DNA of 64,000 nucleotides from Aspidapion aeneum (taxonomy: Eukaryota > Arthropoda > Insecta > Coleoptera > Brentidae). The position numbers and the translations under genes were made by a program. The notes beneath the pieces were generated by a model. That model ran no database searches. It worked only from the letters and a program-made list of their open reading frames with translations, and had not been told where the DNA came from. Numbering within the stretch: position 1 is the stretch's first letter; every line of letters starts with the position of its first letter. The DNA lies in contig OY755039.1 in NCBI GenBank assembly GCA_963576565.1, positions 21,345,102 through 21,409,101 of the forward strand. Reading direction: 5' to 3'. Positions 48,401-57,800 of this stretch are shown here, piece by piece.

Positions 48401-51400
48401 CACGGATTTAGACCGGTTTTAAATGCAGCGTCACCTGATTTTTTGAATCAGGGTGGGCACGCATAGGTGGAGACCGGATATAAAAACCTTTTATTTTGAA
48501 ATTTGTATTGAAAAACTTGGCTTTACTTTTATCTCAATTCTTTCTAAGGAATACCATTTTCACGTACTTGGCTTTTTTTTATATGAAATGTTTTTGTTAT
48601 GATAAAATATATTGCATAGCTAAGTATTTTTACTCCAGAGAATCCGGTTAACTAAGTTAAAATATAAAATCCAACAAGTTTCAAGAAATAGTTTTTATAA
48701 GATCGAATGCTTGGTCCTTGTCAGTTTGGAATAAGCATGACCCTGATATGACGTTTAATTTGCCCTCTTAATAATGAAAAAACTATAGATTTTTATAAAA
48801 TCTATACATCTATGGAAGCAACAATGTTACTTTATTGTTTACCTTGTTGCTGTAAAAGCTGATTTTGTAGCTGTTGTTGAAGCTGCTGCACCTGGGCAGA
48901 GGTGATTCCAGACGCTCCGATGGGTATGTTAACGATTTGTGGCGCCGTAATATTTTGATTCTGTTGGGGAGTTTGAGGTGAGGAATTTTGCTGTTGGAGA
49001 TTTGTCTGAGGAGTTGTTTGTGGGGAAGACAAAACATTTTGCTGTTGAGTAGGGGTCGTGGGCGTTTTTAACTGTTGATTTTGTGGTGGAGGACTTTGTA
49101 GAATTTGAATTCCTTGTAAGTTTTGAAGCGTTTGTAACGAGTGAAGGTTGTTTTGTTGGTTTTGTTGAGGGGACGTTGTGGGCGATATAAATATTGGAGA
49201 ACTGGAGTCATCTTGGTCAGAAATTTCAATTTTTTGTATTGGTGTAGCAGTTTCTGCCCTGAAAAATAAAAAATACGATATTGGTATCTCATATCATGCC
49301 ATAAAAATTGTTTGCATCTACCAATTTTTATTTTTGTTAGTATGCTAGAGTCCCTGTATGTTGACATATTTGAATAGAGTGGCGTGCTAGGCATCTACGT
49401 ATAAAAACTAAAAATTTAGGAATGCCAAAATTTTTGGTATAATGGATTATTGTCTTTTTTTAAGTGAGAGGTAGGTACATAGATTTTCCATAATACAGGG
49501 TCGTTCAGGTTAAAGTACATTAATTTTAAAAGGTGATAGAACGTCGCAATAAAAGTTGAGTTTCATAACAAAACTTTTTTAAAAACATTACCTAACAAAG
49601 ATACAGGGTGTCAAAGTTTTAGAAAAAAAAATCTCCAGTGGGGTAAATATTGGGGGTGGGCACCCCATTTTACCGTCTCAATCTTTGGCGCCACTCAATG
49701 TTTTAAAAATAAAAATTCTTTTTTATTATGCCTTGTTTAATTTAGTAAAAAAAGTGCTGTTATAAAACTTTGATTTTTGGCTTGGCTTTTGAGATATTTA
49801 AATAAATTTAAAGTGATGTAAGCACGTTACAGTGGCGTAGCGTGAGGGGGGCGCGGGGGGTTTGTCGCCCCCCCCCCCCCCCCCGCCCCGACGGTACTGG
49901 CGCCCCATGGGTGCCCGAAGTATTAAGTAGCAGGACCGGTAACGGCAAAGAAAACTAAAGACAAGACATGACACAGATGACATGAGATGACCTTTGTTTT
50001 TTTTTTTTTTGGTCGCAAGATTTTTGGTGGGCGCCGTTTTTAGCTGTCGGCCCCTCCCCGCACCTACAGGCACGCTACGCCGCTGGCACGTTAAAAATCA
50101 AGCCATTACTAAATGAAATAAAAATGATCGAGTTCCACTAAATTTTGCACAGAATAACGTAGTAAATCTCTAAGTAATGATTACATTTATTTAAAAATAT
50201 TGACCAGTGGCGTAAATATTGGGGGTAGGCAACACATTGTACCCCCAATATTTGGCGCTACTTGTTTTAAAAATAAAATTAATTTTTTTTTTGTTTCTGT
50301 TTTAATTTTGCAAAAAAAAAACTTCTAAAAACTAACAAATAGATAAATTTCTTTCTAGAGTAAGTTTTCAAAATGAAATCCACCGACTTCAATGCATTTT
50401 TGAAGTCTTTTAGCAACGGAATTAGTTGCAGTTAAGACTTGGTGACGACTTTCCTTAGGCTGACGGCACGCCTCTTCAACACGTTCTACTAGTTCTTTGC
50501 GTGTTTTTATTGTCGTTTCATAAACAATATTTTTTAGGTATCCCCACACATAAAATTCAAACGGCGTAATCTCTGGTGATCTTAGTGGCCACGCTACTGG
50601 GCCTCTTCGTCCTTACATCACTTTAAATTTATTTAAATATCTCAAAAACTAAGCCAAAAATCAAAATTTTGCAAAAGCATTTTTTTTTTTGCTAAATTAT
50701 AGAAGGAATAAAACACAAGAATTTTATTTTTAAAACATTTAGTGGCGCCAAAGATTGGGAGGGTAAAATGGGGTGCCTACCGCCAATATCTATGCCACTG
50801 GAGAATTTTGGAAAACGAATACAATCGTTACTTAGAGATGTATAGTTTTTGCAAAGTCAGTTGAACAAAGGTTAAAGCCGACCATCGGCATATCCTTTAA
50901 AGAAAGTGACATGGGCGGCGGTAGATATACCTACTCATGAAAATTATTTCATTTAATTATGGCGTAAACTAAAGAAATAAAAATAGATAATAAAACTTTC
51001 TATTCCTACACCTACAGAAACGACATTGATTTATTTTCTAACTCTGCACACGGCCGACTAAAGGGGTGCCGAAAAGCACACCCGAAAGCAATTAAAAGCG
51101 CATCTCAAAAAAATCTGCCAATTAGGTCCCGTCTATCCACCTGTGCTGGGTCGGTCAGAAAACAAACACTTTGTGCTCGGACCGCCAAGAGCCGCGCCTT
51201 TTCTCTGTCGGTAGGGTTGAAATTATACCAGGAAGATTTTATATGAATTTGGATAACTTTTGAAGGGCAGATTGAAGCAAAATTTCATGAAATCGATAAA
51301 ACCCCGTATTAGGAACATTTCAGGTGACTTTGCAAAAACTATATCACAGTAGTTGTGTACGAAATCTAGTGAAAATTGATGTAATGGTTTAAAAGTTAGG

Positions 51401-54400
51401 AAACGTTTCTTAAAAAAGTTTCCTTACAAAATTCTACCTTTTATTCGACGTTCTATAACCTATTAAAATTAATGTACTTTCACCTGGACCACCCTGTATA
51501 TTTCAGCCAAGGTCTACTGCACTTATTATAAGAGACAGAAAAAAAGTGTAAATGCAAAAGTCGCCAAAAGTTGTAGGGTTTATTCCTGTAGTTTATTCTA
51601 AACCGCGAAAAAATGTTATCTGACAAGACAAATTTATAAAAAAATACATATCGCAAATTTATTTAAAAAAACATTGAACATCTATTACGGAACACTCTAC
51701 ATACAGTGACGGCTGCTACAGGGAGGGCAACGGGGCAGTGCCCTCCCAAAACTAGACAACAACCAGTATTTTTAATTGATTTATTTAAAAAATGTTAAAT
51801 GTTTCCTTACCACATGTCTAGTGCTTTTTTTAGTCTGTGGTTAACTGGGTAAACTTTTTTAGCGTAAATAATTACAAGCCGGCAGCACCGCGCGGGACTA
51901 GATTTCACCCGTTTTTTAGCGGTGTATGGGAAGCTGTTCTCGCGTGGGGACGGGAGAAATGTTTGTTTTAGTTGACGTGCCAAACCGTTCGTTGCCCTTC
52001 CTACGTGTTGACGGTTCTATCTTTAGTGAAGAGTTTGTTTTGATTTGGTGTACGTCAGGGTCAGTAGTTAAAAGCCTTGCCGGTCGCGTGTCCATTGTTT
52101 TTGTTTTTGTTTTTTTTTCAAAATGGAAATAAATACCGTCGAATAAATAATTAACTGTGCAAATTTAAATACGTTGACATATAAACTTCGATTACAAATA
52201 AAATCTTTAGGGCCACATAGACCGGACCTAAAAATCCTAAAAATTAACCAAAATTTTGGAGCAAGTAATAAAAAATTAGACGATGCTGAAAACTGGTTGT
52301 ACGGTTGTGAAAAAAAAAGCTTTCTTTTGCTTTATTTGTCTTATAATGAAAAATACACGAAGGAACACAAACATTGTCAAAAGTAGACGAAATTAGCACA
52401 CAAAAAGACAGTGCCTTGTCGAATAGAGGGCCAGGGAGGGCGACCCCCTCCCGCCCCTCTGCGCTTGGCGTCCCTGGCGTCCTTTGAGAAAAAATAGAAT
52501 TAATAGTGTTATTATTTTAAAAAAAGGTTTGTTATTTATTTGAGTTCCATACCTATATTTGCGCCCGTAAGGTCTTCGCCCCCCCCCCCCCCCCCCCGCC
52601 CTTTTATCCACGACACGCCACTGCAAAAAGAGCACATAATTCTGGAATGTATTTTATTTATTTTTATTGAGGTGGCTTGCTAAACCTAGCAAGCCCACAC
52701 ATTAAAAAAAAGCTTAAAAACTTGTTAAATGGAATTTGCTTTTCAGCAAACGGGAGCACATAAAAAGCACTTAATTTTCGCATATAAATATTATAAAAAT
52801 ATTTATTGTTTCTCTATGGGCTTGCTAGCTTTATATAAAGCTAGCGCGCCAATTATTTTTTTAAATTTCCGTGGAAACCAAAGGAGAACAAAATTTTTAA
52901 AAGTTGACGAAATTAGCACTAAAAGAGCACATAATTCTGGAATGTATTTTATTTATTTTTATTGAGGTGGGCTTCCGAGGTTTATATAAACCACATTAAA
53001 AAAAAAAGCTTAAAAACTTGGCAAATTATTTTTTTTTTAGCAAACCGAACCACATAAAAAGCACTTAATTTTCGCATATAAATATTATAAAAATATTTAT
53101 TATTTCTGTATGGGCTTACTAGCTTTATATAAAAACTAAAAAAAAAGTGCCAAGTTTTGATGGTTTTTTCAAGATGGCGGAGGGAGCACAGGGGTGGGGG
53201 TGACGAAAACTCAGATTATTAACTACCCTCCTGAGCTTAACAACATATCCAAATTCAGAACTACCGGACCTTTTGTAGGGTAACCCTACCCACACATTAA
53301 AAAAAAAAGCTTAAAAACTTGGTAAATGGAATTTTCTTTTTTGCAAATGGGAGCACATAAAAAGTACTTAATTTTTACATATAAATATTATAAAAATATT
53401 TATTATTTCTATATGGGCGCTAGCTTTATATAAAGCTAGCACGCCAATAATTTTTTTAAATTTCCGTGGAAACCAAAGGAGCACAAAAATTTTTAAAAGT
53501 GGACGAAATTAGCACATAAAAAGCACATAATTCTGGAATACATTTTTTAAATTTTTGTTGAGGTGGACTTGCTAGGTTTATGGAGGTTATAAAACGTTAA
53601 AAACATTCTGATGAGACTGTGTCAATTTTGCAGCTTTTTGTGTAATAAAATTACCTATTTATTTAAAAAAATCTTTAAAATGTTACCTTTTTAAACAACA
53701 ACAAAGTTGTTAATTTAGTTTAATTTTAAATATTTTGTACATAGTAGCAAAATGCTAAATAAAATATATTACTACTACTACTACTACTACTACTACTCTT
53801 TCCACTACCATTCTATGGTATTTGTATGTAAAATGATGAGTTCAGAAAAATAAATAAATGCAATTTAGGTAGGGTAAACTGCCCAATTGTCGTCCAGTTA
53901 GTGGAAAGTTCAACTTTAGAGCCCGAAATCTCGAACATTTTACATCATTTGGTATTAGAAGCGGCTAATTTCCATTCTTTGATGATAAATAATTAATTTA
54001 GATTTTTTTGCTTTAATCTAACAGTTCCAGACAATTAAAATGAAAAAAATGTCGTTTTGCCCAGTTTCCGTCCACGGCCTTCCCTCCATCCGTCCAAAAA
54101 TTTCTAGTTTTTCGACCGGACGAAAACTAGGTTTTGGTGGTTCGAACAACTGGTTTGTTGGCGGTCGAAAACTGGTATTATTCGACCACTTTAGGACAAA
54201 AAATTAATCGACCACACGCCAAATAAACTGGTCGAAAATTGGGGATTTTTGGACGAAATTCACAAGGAAAAACTTGATTTGAGCAGATTTAGGAGCAATA
54301 TTCCCGCAAAGTTCGTTAAGCATAATAGTTTACCTAAAAAACATTGTGGAACAACTGGAAGAATAATCGGTTTCTTGTGTTTAATTTTCTTGTTGAAGGC

Positions 54401-57400
54401 AACTTCAACTTAAATCTTGATGGTAAACTAGTTTAGTCACCTACCTAAAAAGTATATGGTGTAATCTAAAAAATTCAATTCTATTTTATACTAGCTAAAT
54501 AAAAAAATCTTCAAAAAATTTAAAAAAAACAACCTAAAAAAAAAATTATGAACACCAATGCAATTTTTTCAAAAGGATTTGTATCACAAAATCAAATTCT
54601 TATAAAATTTAAACTTTGCAATGTGGACCATTTTTTTATTGACCCTAGAAGTACCCGAAAAATTTCAAGAGTTTCCAACTGGGAATGCCCTATACTTATA
54701 GGTAGGTATCTACTTCCTATATTAACAAGAAACAGTCAGGGATTAACTTCTTAATTGCTAGTGGCCGAAAAAAACCTGTTTTTCGTCCGTCAAAATCAAC
54801 AAAACATTGATGGGGTCGAAAGATTCCAGTATTTCGTCCGGCCATATTTTGGGTGGTCGAAAAATTCAATTTCTTCGACCAGCCAAATTTTGCCGATTTT
54901 GTGTCAATAATAACTCTGGTAAACGAAGAGAAAAATGCGGACGAGAACTGGACATGATATTATAGAAAAAAAAATCTGTTTGCAATGTGTCTTAAAATTT
55001 CATTAATTTTAATAATAAAAGATTAGGATAGATTATAAGCACATGGACCAGTAACCCAGTTTTCGTCCACCTGGACGAATAATTATTTTTGAGCTTTTTT
55101 TCATCCAGTTCGGCGACCACCCATTTTTTGATAGAAAAACTAAGAAATTGTAACTAAAAGTGATATTTTTCGATGGGAAAATTATTATTCTAACTAAAAA
55201 ACGTAAAAGTTCAACACATTTTGTAAAATTCTAATACTTACTCGCTATTTCCCGCAGGCACCTACACTAGCAAAAACATAACAAAAACTTCACTTTGATG
55301 GTTCAACGCACGTTCACCCTTCTAAAGACAAGACCACGGATCACCTTTGTTAGGTGATCCGTGACAAGACTGTACTGGCTAAACTTTTGGCGCGATATAA
55401 AAAACGACTTAACCGTTTGGTGGGGGAAGGATCATTTTATAAGAAAGTGTCCATAGATGGAGCCATATGGTGCTTGTTATCTTATTTTTAGGCAGAAAGT
55501 GCCAAAGTGGACGACAATTGGGGGTGGACGGCTTACTGGGTGTTTTACCCTATATCTATAAGTAATATCTACATATTTACATACAATAATATTCCAAAAA
55601 ATAAAACATTTCAGGTTAAAAATTTTGTTAAAATTTTTGACATGTTTTACATTTTTTTACATCTTTAAATTTTTTTACATTTTTTACAGTTTTAGACATT
55701 TTTGTTCAAATTTTTTGAAACTTTTTGTCTTCTTAGATATTTTTTGAAGTTTTTTGCCATTTTTACTTTTTTGAAATTTATTAACATTTTTGACATTTTT
55801 TAAAATATTTTTGGTACTTCAAGTACCTACTTTTAGAAATCTTACTTGTACTTGAAGTACTTTCATAATGTACTTGTGACAGTTGTGACAGCTCCGAGGG
55901 GTGATCAGCTGCCCACAGTAGGTGTACAAATTTTATGGACTATACACAGCGGCGTAACGTGGGGGGGGGGGCGCGGGGGGTTTGTCGCCCCCCCCCCCCG
56001 CCCCGAGGGTAGTGGCGCCCCATAGGTGGCCGAAGCGCCCTCAGCTTTATTAAGTCGGGCCGGTAATGGCCAATTGAGTGGGTGCCAAAGGAAACGAACG
56101 ACATGAAGACCTTTTTTTTTTTTTTGGTCGCAAGATCAGTTTTCAGAGGCGCCCTTTTTAGCTGTCGCCCCCCCCCCCCCCCCCCCCCCGCCCTTTCGGG
56201 CACGCTACGCCGCTGACTATACAGGACTACCACAGGACCCCACAGGACTATACAGGACTCCACAGGACTTCCACAGGACTATACAGGACCTCAAGGGTAC
56301 TGGCGCCTAAGGGGTGCCCTAAGCATGATTAAGTACTAAGGACGGCAAAGGCAAATCGGCTCTCTAAGAAAAACGAGAGTTAAGACGTAATGACCTGTTT
56401 TTTTTTTTTGTCGCGAATTTTTTTATGGGCGCCATTTCAGCCATAGTTAAGGACTATACAGGACCCCACAGGCAGGACTATACAGGACTTGTACAGGACT
56501 ATACAGGACATGTAGAGGACTATACAGGACACTACAGGACCAAAAATTTATTAAAGTCCTGTAGGACGGTGTACAAATTTGGTTCAGCTGATCACTCCTC
56601 GGACGGCGCTGATTAATTCGAGGTAAAATTATATTTTCAAAAAAATCTTTACCAATTGTCCCCGGTCTCCCCTACCCATTAAATATCAAGTATAAGAAGT
56701 GAGAAAGAAGCACAGAAGAAATTTTTATTTGTGATGATGTAATGAGAAGTTCCAAAAGCAAAATAGCTCTAGCACAATTTTAGGGCGTGGCTATAGATGG
56801 ATTGGTAAATAAAAAATGAGGTGCCTTCACCACAAGCGCAGCGCGGATTTGAGGGGGGGGGGGGGGTAACGGAATTACCCCCTTAAAAAAATTCACTTTT
56901 TCCTAATAATTAAAGGAAAAACAGGAGAATTACTTTCCCCCCTAGAAAAAAACAATTATATTTAAAAAAAAACTTTCGTTGACTATTACCCCCCCCCTAG
57001 ATTTTGAACCAGATCCGCGCTTGCTTCACCTTCCACCATCCTTAAATATTCTATTCCCATAAACTTTCGAAACAAAATCAAAGATAAGAATCCGAGAAAA
57101 AACTGAAATTTTTAAATAAGTTTATCAAGCTCCGCATAGATACCCGCCCAAAGAGGACAGGCTTCGAGGGACGGCCCACCCTTTGTAAACCACGGCCTAC
57201 AATTTCCACGTTGCTAGGTTATGTTTACCAGTTTCAAACTGTCTTAAACACCTTTTTCATCAGGTTTTCCTTAAAAACCGTCAAATAATACGTAAAACGG
57301 GTTTTTTTTGTGCTTTTGTCCCTAGAAAATCATTATTATCTAGCGATTTCAGCTGTCAAAGAAAATAACACAAAGAAAAACCTAAAATATCAAGCATACC

Positions 57401-57448
57401 ACGGCAAAACAACCAAAATTCAACTGTTTCTTACCTTGAAGTGGACAT
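38363..57448 (-). CDS. Spps: Sp1-4-class zinc-finger transcription factor (six exons)
   Basis: Coding exons join as 57435-57448, 48843-49258, 47046-47375, 44179-44357, 41879-41975 and 38363-39447: 2121 nt, 706 residues plus stop. Every junction has GT/AG and matching phase (AG|G, G|GG, G|GC, phase 0, G|GT). The N-terminal two thirds is glutamine/serine/threonine-rich activation sequence, as in Sp1-Sp4. A Buttonhead box (ACTCPNC) lies at about residue 495. Three C2H2 fingers lie at about 515-596 with helices [16 protein letters not shown] and RSDHLSKH, the Sp/KLF set that reads GC/GT boxes. An acidic tail follows. It acts in the nucleus; in Drosophila, Spps binds Polycomb response elements. 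No Sp box (SPLALLAATC-like) is found, so an alternative first exon may be missing. Orthology to Spps rather than another Sp gene rests on the Q-rich N-terminus. Confidence 0.85.
39517..41420. mobile_element. Tc1/mariner-type element in intron 5
   Basis: TIRs are CAGGGTGTCCCAGAACTAAT on the left and its complement on the right, both flanked by TA. Long inverted arms (39517-39900 against 41030-41420) contain further copies of CAGGGTGTT-type motifs, so a related element may be nested. A minus-strand transposase remnant lies inside. The left end is about 70 bp from the exon 6 acceptor. Confidence 0.8.
40254..40516 (-). pseudogene. Mariner-type transposase C-terminal remnant
   Basis: The frame reads [39 protein letters not shown], a stop, and in the same frame [26 protein letters not shown] with the following WGYLK-like and RExxxRI segments is the C-terminal end of IS630/Tc1-mariner transposases. 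Upstream catalytic parts are absent. Confidence 0.75.
41546..41795. mobile_element. Palindromic MITE in intron 5
   Basis: Inverted ends share CCACGGTC, AATAGACCGGTCTATGG and ATCAGCTG. Each end holds the perfect palindrome ATAGACCGGTCTAT. It lies 84 bp from exon 5 and is non-coding. Confidence 0.65.
41879..41975 (-). CDS. Spps: Spps-like exon 5
   Basis: The acceptor is GATTATAG and the donor GTAAGG. It encodes [20 protein letters not shown] and [12 protein letters not shown]. The first codon happens to be ATG but is internal by phase with exon 4. Confidence 0.85.
42040..42649 (+). mobile_element. 610-bp MITE, copy A (intron 4)
   Basis: Ends are CAAGGCCAACACAAAA and, inward from the right, CAGGGCTATCAAAATG. 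A perfect 7-bp target duplication CAAAAAC lies on both sides. It is nearly identical to copy B at 44452-45070 in reverse orientation. Confidence 0.85.
42951..43858 (+). mobile_element. Deleted PIF/Harbinger element in intron 4
   Basis: TIRs GCTGGCCATACACACAGAGG and the complement at the right end are near perfect over about 45 bp. Inside is the N-terminal part of a Harbinger transposase with one internal stop. The DDE part is missing. Confidence 0.75.
43219..43662 (+). pseudogene. PIF/Harbinger transposase N-terminal remnant
   Basis: The frame starts [16 protein letters not shown], continues [13 protein letters not shown], hits TAA at 43441, and in the same frame continues [18 protein letters not shown] and [15 protein letters not shown]. 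The KQDTxMRxSIxPxxRLxxxLRFLATG block is characteristic of HARBI1/ALP1-like transposases. The catalytic DDE domain and the Myb-like partner gene are absent. Confidence 0.75.
44179..44357 (-). CDS. Spps: Spps-like exon 4
   Basis: The acceptor is TTTTGCCAG and the donor GTAACT. It encodes [39 protein letters not shown] and QAQPQMIPQ. It is 179 bp long, not a multiple of three, so skipping would shift the frame. Inverted 610-bp MITE copies lie on both sides. Confidence 0.88.
44452..45070 (-). mobile_element. 610-bp MITE, copy B (intron 3)
   Basis: This is the reverse-oriented partner of copy A. The 7-bp target duplication CATGTAT is present on both sides (44445-44451 and 45071-45077). Shared internal landmarks include CAGCTGTTCTCCCGG and TGACGTCAACAAAGTGGAGG. 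Confidence 0.85.
45310..45510. repeat. Head-to-head tRNA-derived repeats
   Basis: The minus strand (45353-45420) holds a near-complete tRNA-like unit with T-arm CCGGG-TTCGAGT-CCCGG, anticodon stem TTTGC/GCAAG and loop CTAGAGA. The plus strand from 45421 repeats its 3' half. Tails on both sides are inverted copies ending TTTCTTTAATTTCACTT. The acceptor pairing is broken at the 5' side, so these are SINE-type copies rather than tRNA genes. Confidence 0.65.
45606..46875. mobile_element. Inverted-repeat element with ~300-bp internal repeats
   Basis: Left (45625-45900) and right (46600-46865) arms are inverted copies sharing CCGGACAATT, GATTTTAATGGGAC and AAGATGGCGGAC. Between them, segments with AGACAGGATTGGCAAT-type starts recur at about 45888 and 46222 and more weakly near 46523. 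1-375 is another copy of the right arm. Confidence 0.6.
46955..47028. repeat. Two tandem 36-bp copies
   Basis: TTAGTATTCAATCCATATTC and the following ATTATTTAATATG occur twice in direct succession in intron 3, close to the exon 3 donor. Confidence 0.85.
47046..47375 (-). CDS. Spps: Spps-like exon 3
   Basis: The acceptor is CATTTTCAG and the donor GTAAGG. It encodes [38 protein letters not shown] and TVQLSNG, resembling the glutamine-rich B domain of Sp1/Sp3/Sp4. Confidence 0.88.
47428..48290. repeat. Relative of the GGGCACGG TIR element with tandem units
   Basis: This starts GGGCACGGCAGGGCCTCGCC and matches the left arm of 6340-6932. It then has about four ~150-165-bp tandem units containing CCCTCCCCTATAAATGTAAA and GAGAGCTGAGCTTTG. 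The right TIR is not present. It lies in intron 2. Confidence 0.6.
48345..48477. mobile_element. Short palindromic MITE in intron 2
   Basis: CACCTATGCGTGCCCACCC on the left pairs with the complement GGGTGGGCACGCATAGGTG on the right, with an additional matched TTGAATC/GATTCAA. About 60 bp lie between the arms. Confidence 0.65.
48843..49258 (-). CDS. Spps: Spps-like exon 2
   Basis: The acceptor TTTTTCAG precedes GGCAGAAACT and the donor is GTAAAC after CAACAAG. It encodes [20 protein letters not shown] and then a long glutamine/asparagine-rich stretch with PQNQQ and [16 protein letters not shown], typical of an Sp-family activation domain. Confidence 0.85.
49830..50085. mobile_element. hAT MITE (CAGTGGCGTAGCGTG ends)
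   Basis: TIRs are CAGTGGCGTAGCGTG and CACGCTACGCCGCTG. A perfect 8-bp target duplication GCACGTTA lies on both sides. It contains a C-run, a T-run followed by GGTCGCAAG, and TAGCTGTCGGCCCC. It is nested in the mariner-type element and is the same family as 55947-56215. Confidence 0.93.
50355..50615 (-). pseudogene. Mariner-type transposase C-terminal remnant
   Basis: The frame reads [40 protein letters not shown], and ends [16 protein letters not shown]. It resembles the end of Tc1/mariner-superfamily transposases. The usual SPD of the third catalytic motif reads SPE here. The N-terminal two thirds is missing. Confidence 0.78.
51704..52400 (+). pseudogene. hAT left end with possible transposase remnant
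   Basis: CAGTGACGGCTGC at 51704 followed by GGGAGGGCAACGGGGCAG and CCCTCCC resembles a hAT terminus. Downstream, 52174-52386 reads [13 protein letters not shown] and [17 protein letters not shown], similar to the LGPxRP...W(L/I)xGC...FC(F/L) layout of ZMYM1-like hAT transposases, but the cysteines of the second half are lost. A matching right end was not found. Confidence 0.35.
52409..52623. mobile_element. hAT MITE with C-runs
   Basis: Ends are CAGTGCC on the left and GCCACTG on the right. A perfect 8-bp target duplication CAAAAAGA occurs at 52401-52408 and 52624-52631. The interior has GGGAGGGCG, CCCCCTCCCGCC and a long C-run. It is inserted in the ~297-bp tandem repeat. Confidence 0.85.
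52632..53600. repeat. ~297-bp tandem repeat, about three copies
   Basis: GAGCACATAATTCTGGAAT recurs at about 52630, 52927 and 53523. AAAAGCTTAAAAACTTG recurs at about 52710, 53005 and 53308. CTAGCTTTATATAAA recurs at about 52826, 53120 and 53415. Two copies hold a perfect 22-bp palindrome starting GCTAGCTTTAT (first at 52824-52845). GGCTTGCTA/TAGCAAGCC forms a hairpin near 52673. It lies in intron 1. Confidence 0.75.
53771..53797. repeat. (ACT)n microsatellite
   Basis: About nine ACT units occur in a row. Confidence 0.95.
53872..55550. mobile_element. 1.68-kb TIR element with TA flanks
   Basis: The left end reads GGGTAAACTGCCCAATTGTC and the right end is its near-complement ending GTTTTACCC, with TA outside both. 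CGTCC and TTCGACC motifs (from CGTCCA to TCGTCCGG) recur many times. No transposase frame is seen. The TA target suggests a Tc1/mariner-type element. Confidence 0.6.
55335..55363. other. Perfect 12-bp-stem hairpin with direct-repeat flanks
   Basis: CACGGATCACCT pairs exactly with AGGTGATCCGTG around a TTGTT loop. ACAAGAC occurs directly on both sides. It looks like a minimal insertion or an excision footprint. Confidence 0.7.
55600..55810. repeat. T-rich degenerate simple repeat
   Basis: Variants of TTTTTTACATTTTTGACAT follow one another. No coding sequence is seen. Confidence 0.7.
55893..56603. mobile_element. Foldback element with minisatellite core, copy 2
   Basis: TIRs are TCCGAGGGGTGATCAGCTG and the complement CAGCTGATCACTCCTCGGA. 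GTACAAATTT lies inside each end, and GTCCTGTAGGACGGTGTACA near the right end parallels the same position in copy 1. The array unit here is GGACTATACA. It holds an intact hAT MITE (55947-56215) and a TIR-less MITE-like copy (about 56290-56450). Confidence 0.75.
55947..56215. mobile_element. hAT MITE inside the minisatellite
   Basis: TIRs are CAGCGGCGTAACGTG and CACGCTACGCCGCTG. ACTATACA lies on both sides, which is also the minisatellite unit, so as a target duplication it is only suggestive. Long G- and C-runs and the T-run/GGTCGCAAG segment are present. It is a relative of 49830-50085. Confidence 0.85.
56833..57023. mobile_element. hAT MITE (CAAGCGC...GCGCTTG ends)
   Basis: Ends CAAGCGCAGCGCGGATTTGA and the complement AGATCCGCGCTTG. 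Flanking 8-mers CTTCACCA and CTTCACCT match at seven positions. It has an internal G-run and C-run. It is the same family as 59533-59651. Confidence 0.8.
57435..57448 (-). CDS. Spps: Spps-like exon 1, coding part
   Basis: On the minus strand ATGTCCACTTCAAG is followed by the donor GTAAGA. It supplies M-S-T-S and two bases of an arginine codon completed by the G that opens exon 2. The 5' UTR would extend toward about 57600. This is the least certain exon because it rests on only 14 coding bases, a good donor and phase agreement. Confidence 0.55.
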
Positions 57449-57726
57449 CCTTTTCAACAGCACAAATCCACGGTGAGCAATTACTAATTTTAACACGAAA
57501 AAACAATGAAAAATCACATAAAATCTCGAAATGTAAGGGCGAAAATGCCTACGGAAAGATAGCGCCACACGGTAAAATCACTAAATTCAAGGGACGCTGT
57601 TTCGACGCATACTAAGCATTAATTTGCTATGTTGCCAGACCTTGTATGTAATCATAATAATTTTCTTAATGATTCTAACCTTACACTGCACTGCTCGCGC
57701 CCTATCTGAGAGATACATGACTCGAT

Positions 57727-57800
<74 letters not shown>

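Larger units (their letters stand above)
49496..51496. mobile_element. Tc1/mariner-type element in intron 1
   Basis: TIRs share CAGG(GTCGTTCAGG/GTGGTCCAGG) and then TTAATTTTAA with CGACGTTCT, and both ends are flanked by TA. Inner inverted copies of GGTGGGCACCCCATTTTACC occur at about 49655 and 50770, with a third diverged copy at about 50215. A transposase remnant and a hAT MITE lie inside. 50815-51400 is unassigned. Confidence 0.75.

Noticed and set aside
57310..57615. 101-codon plus-strand ORF
   Set aside because: It has no recognisable domain and overlaps the likely first exon and 5' UTR of the minus-strand Sp-factor gene.
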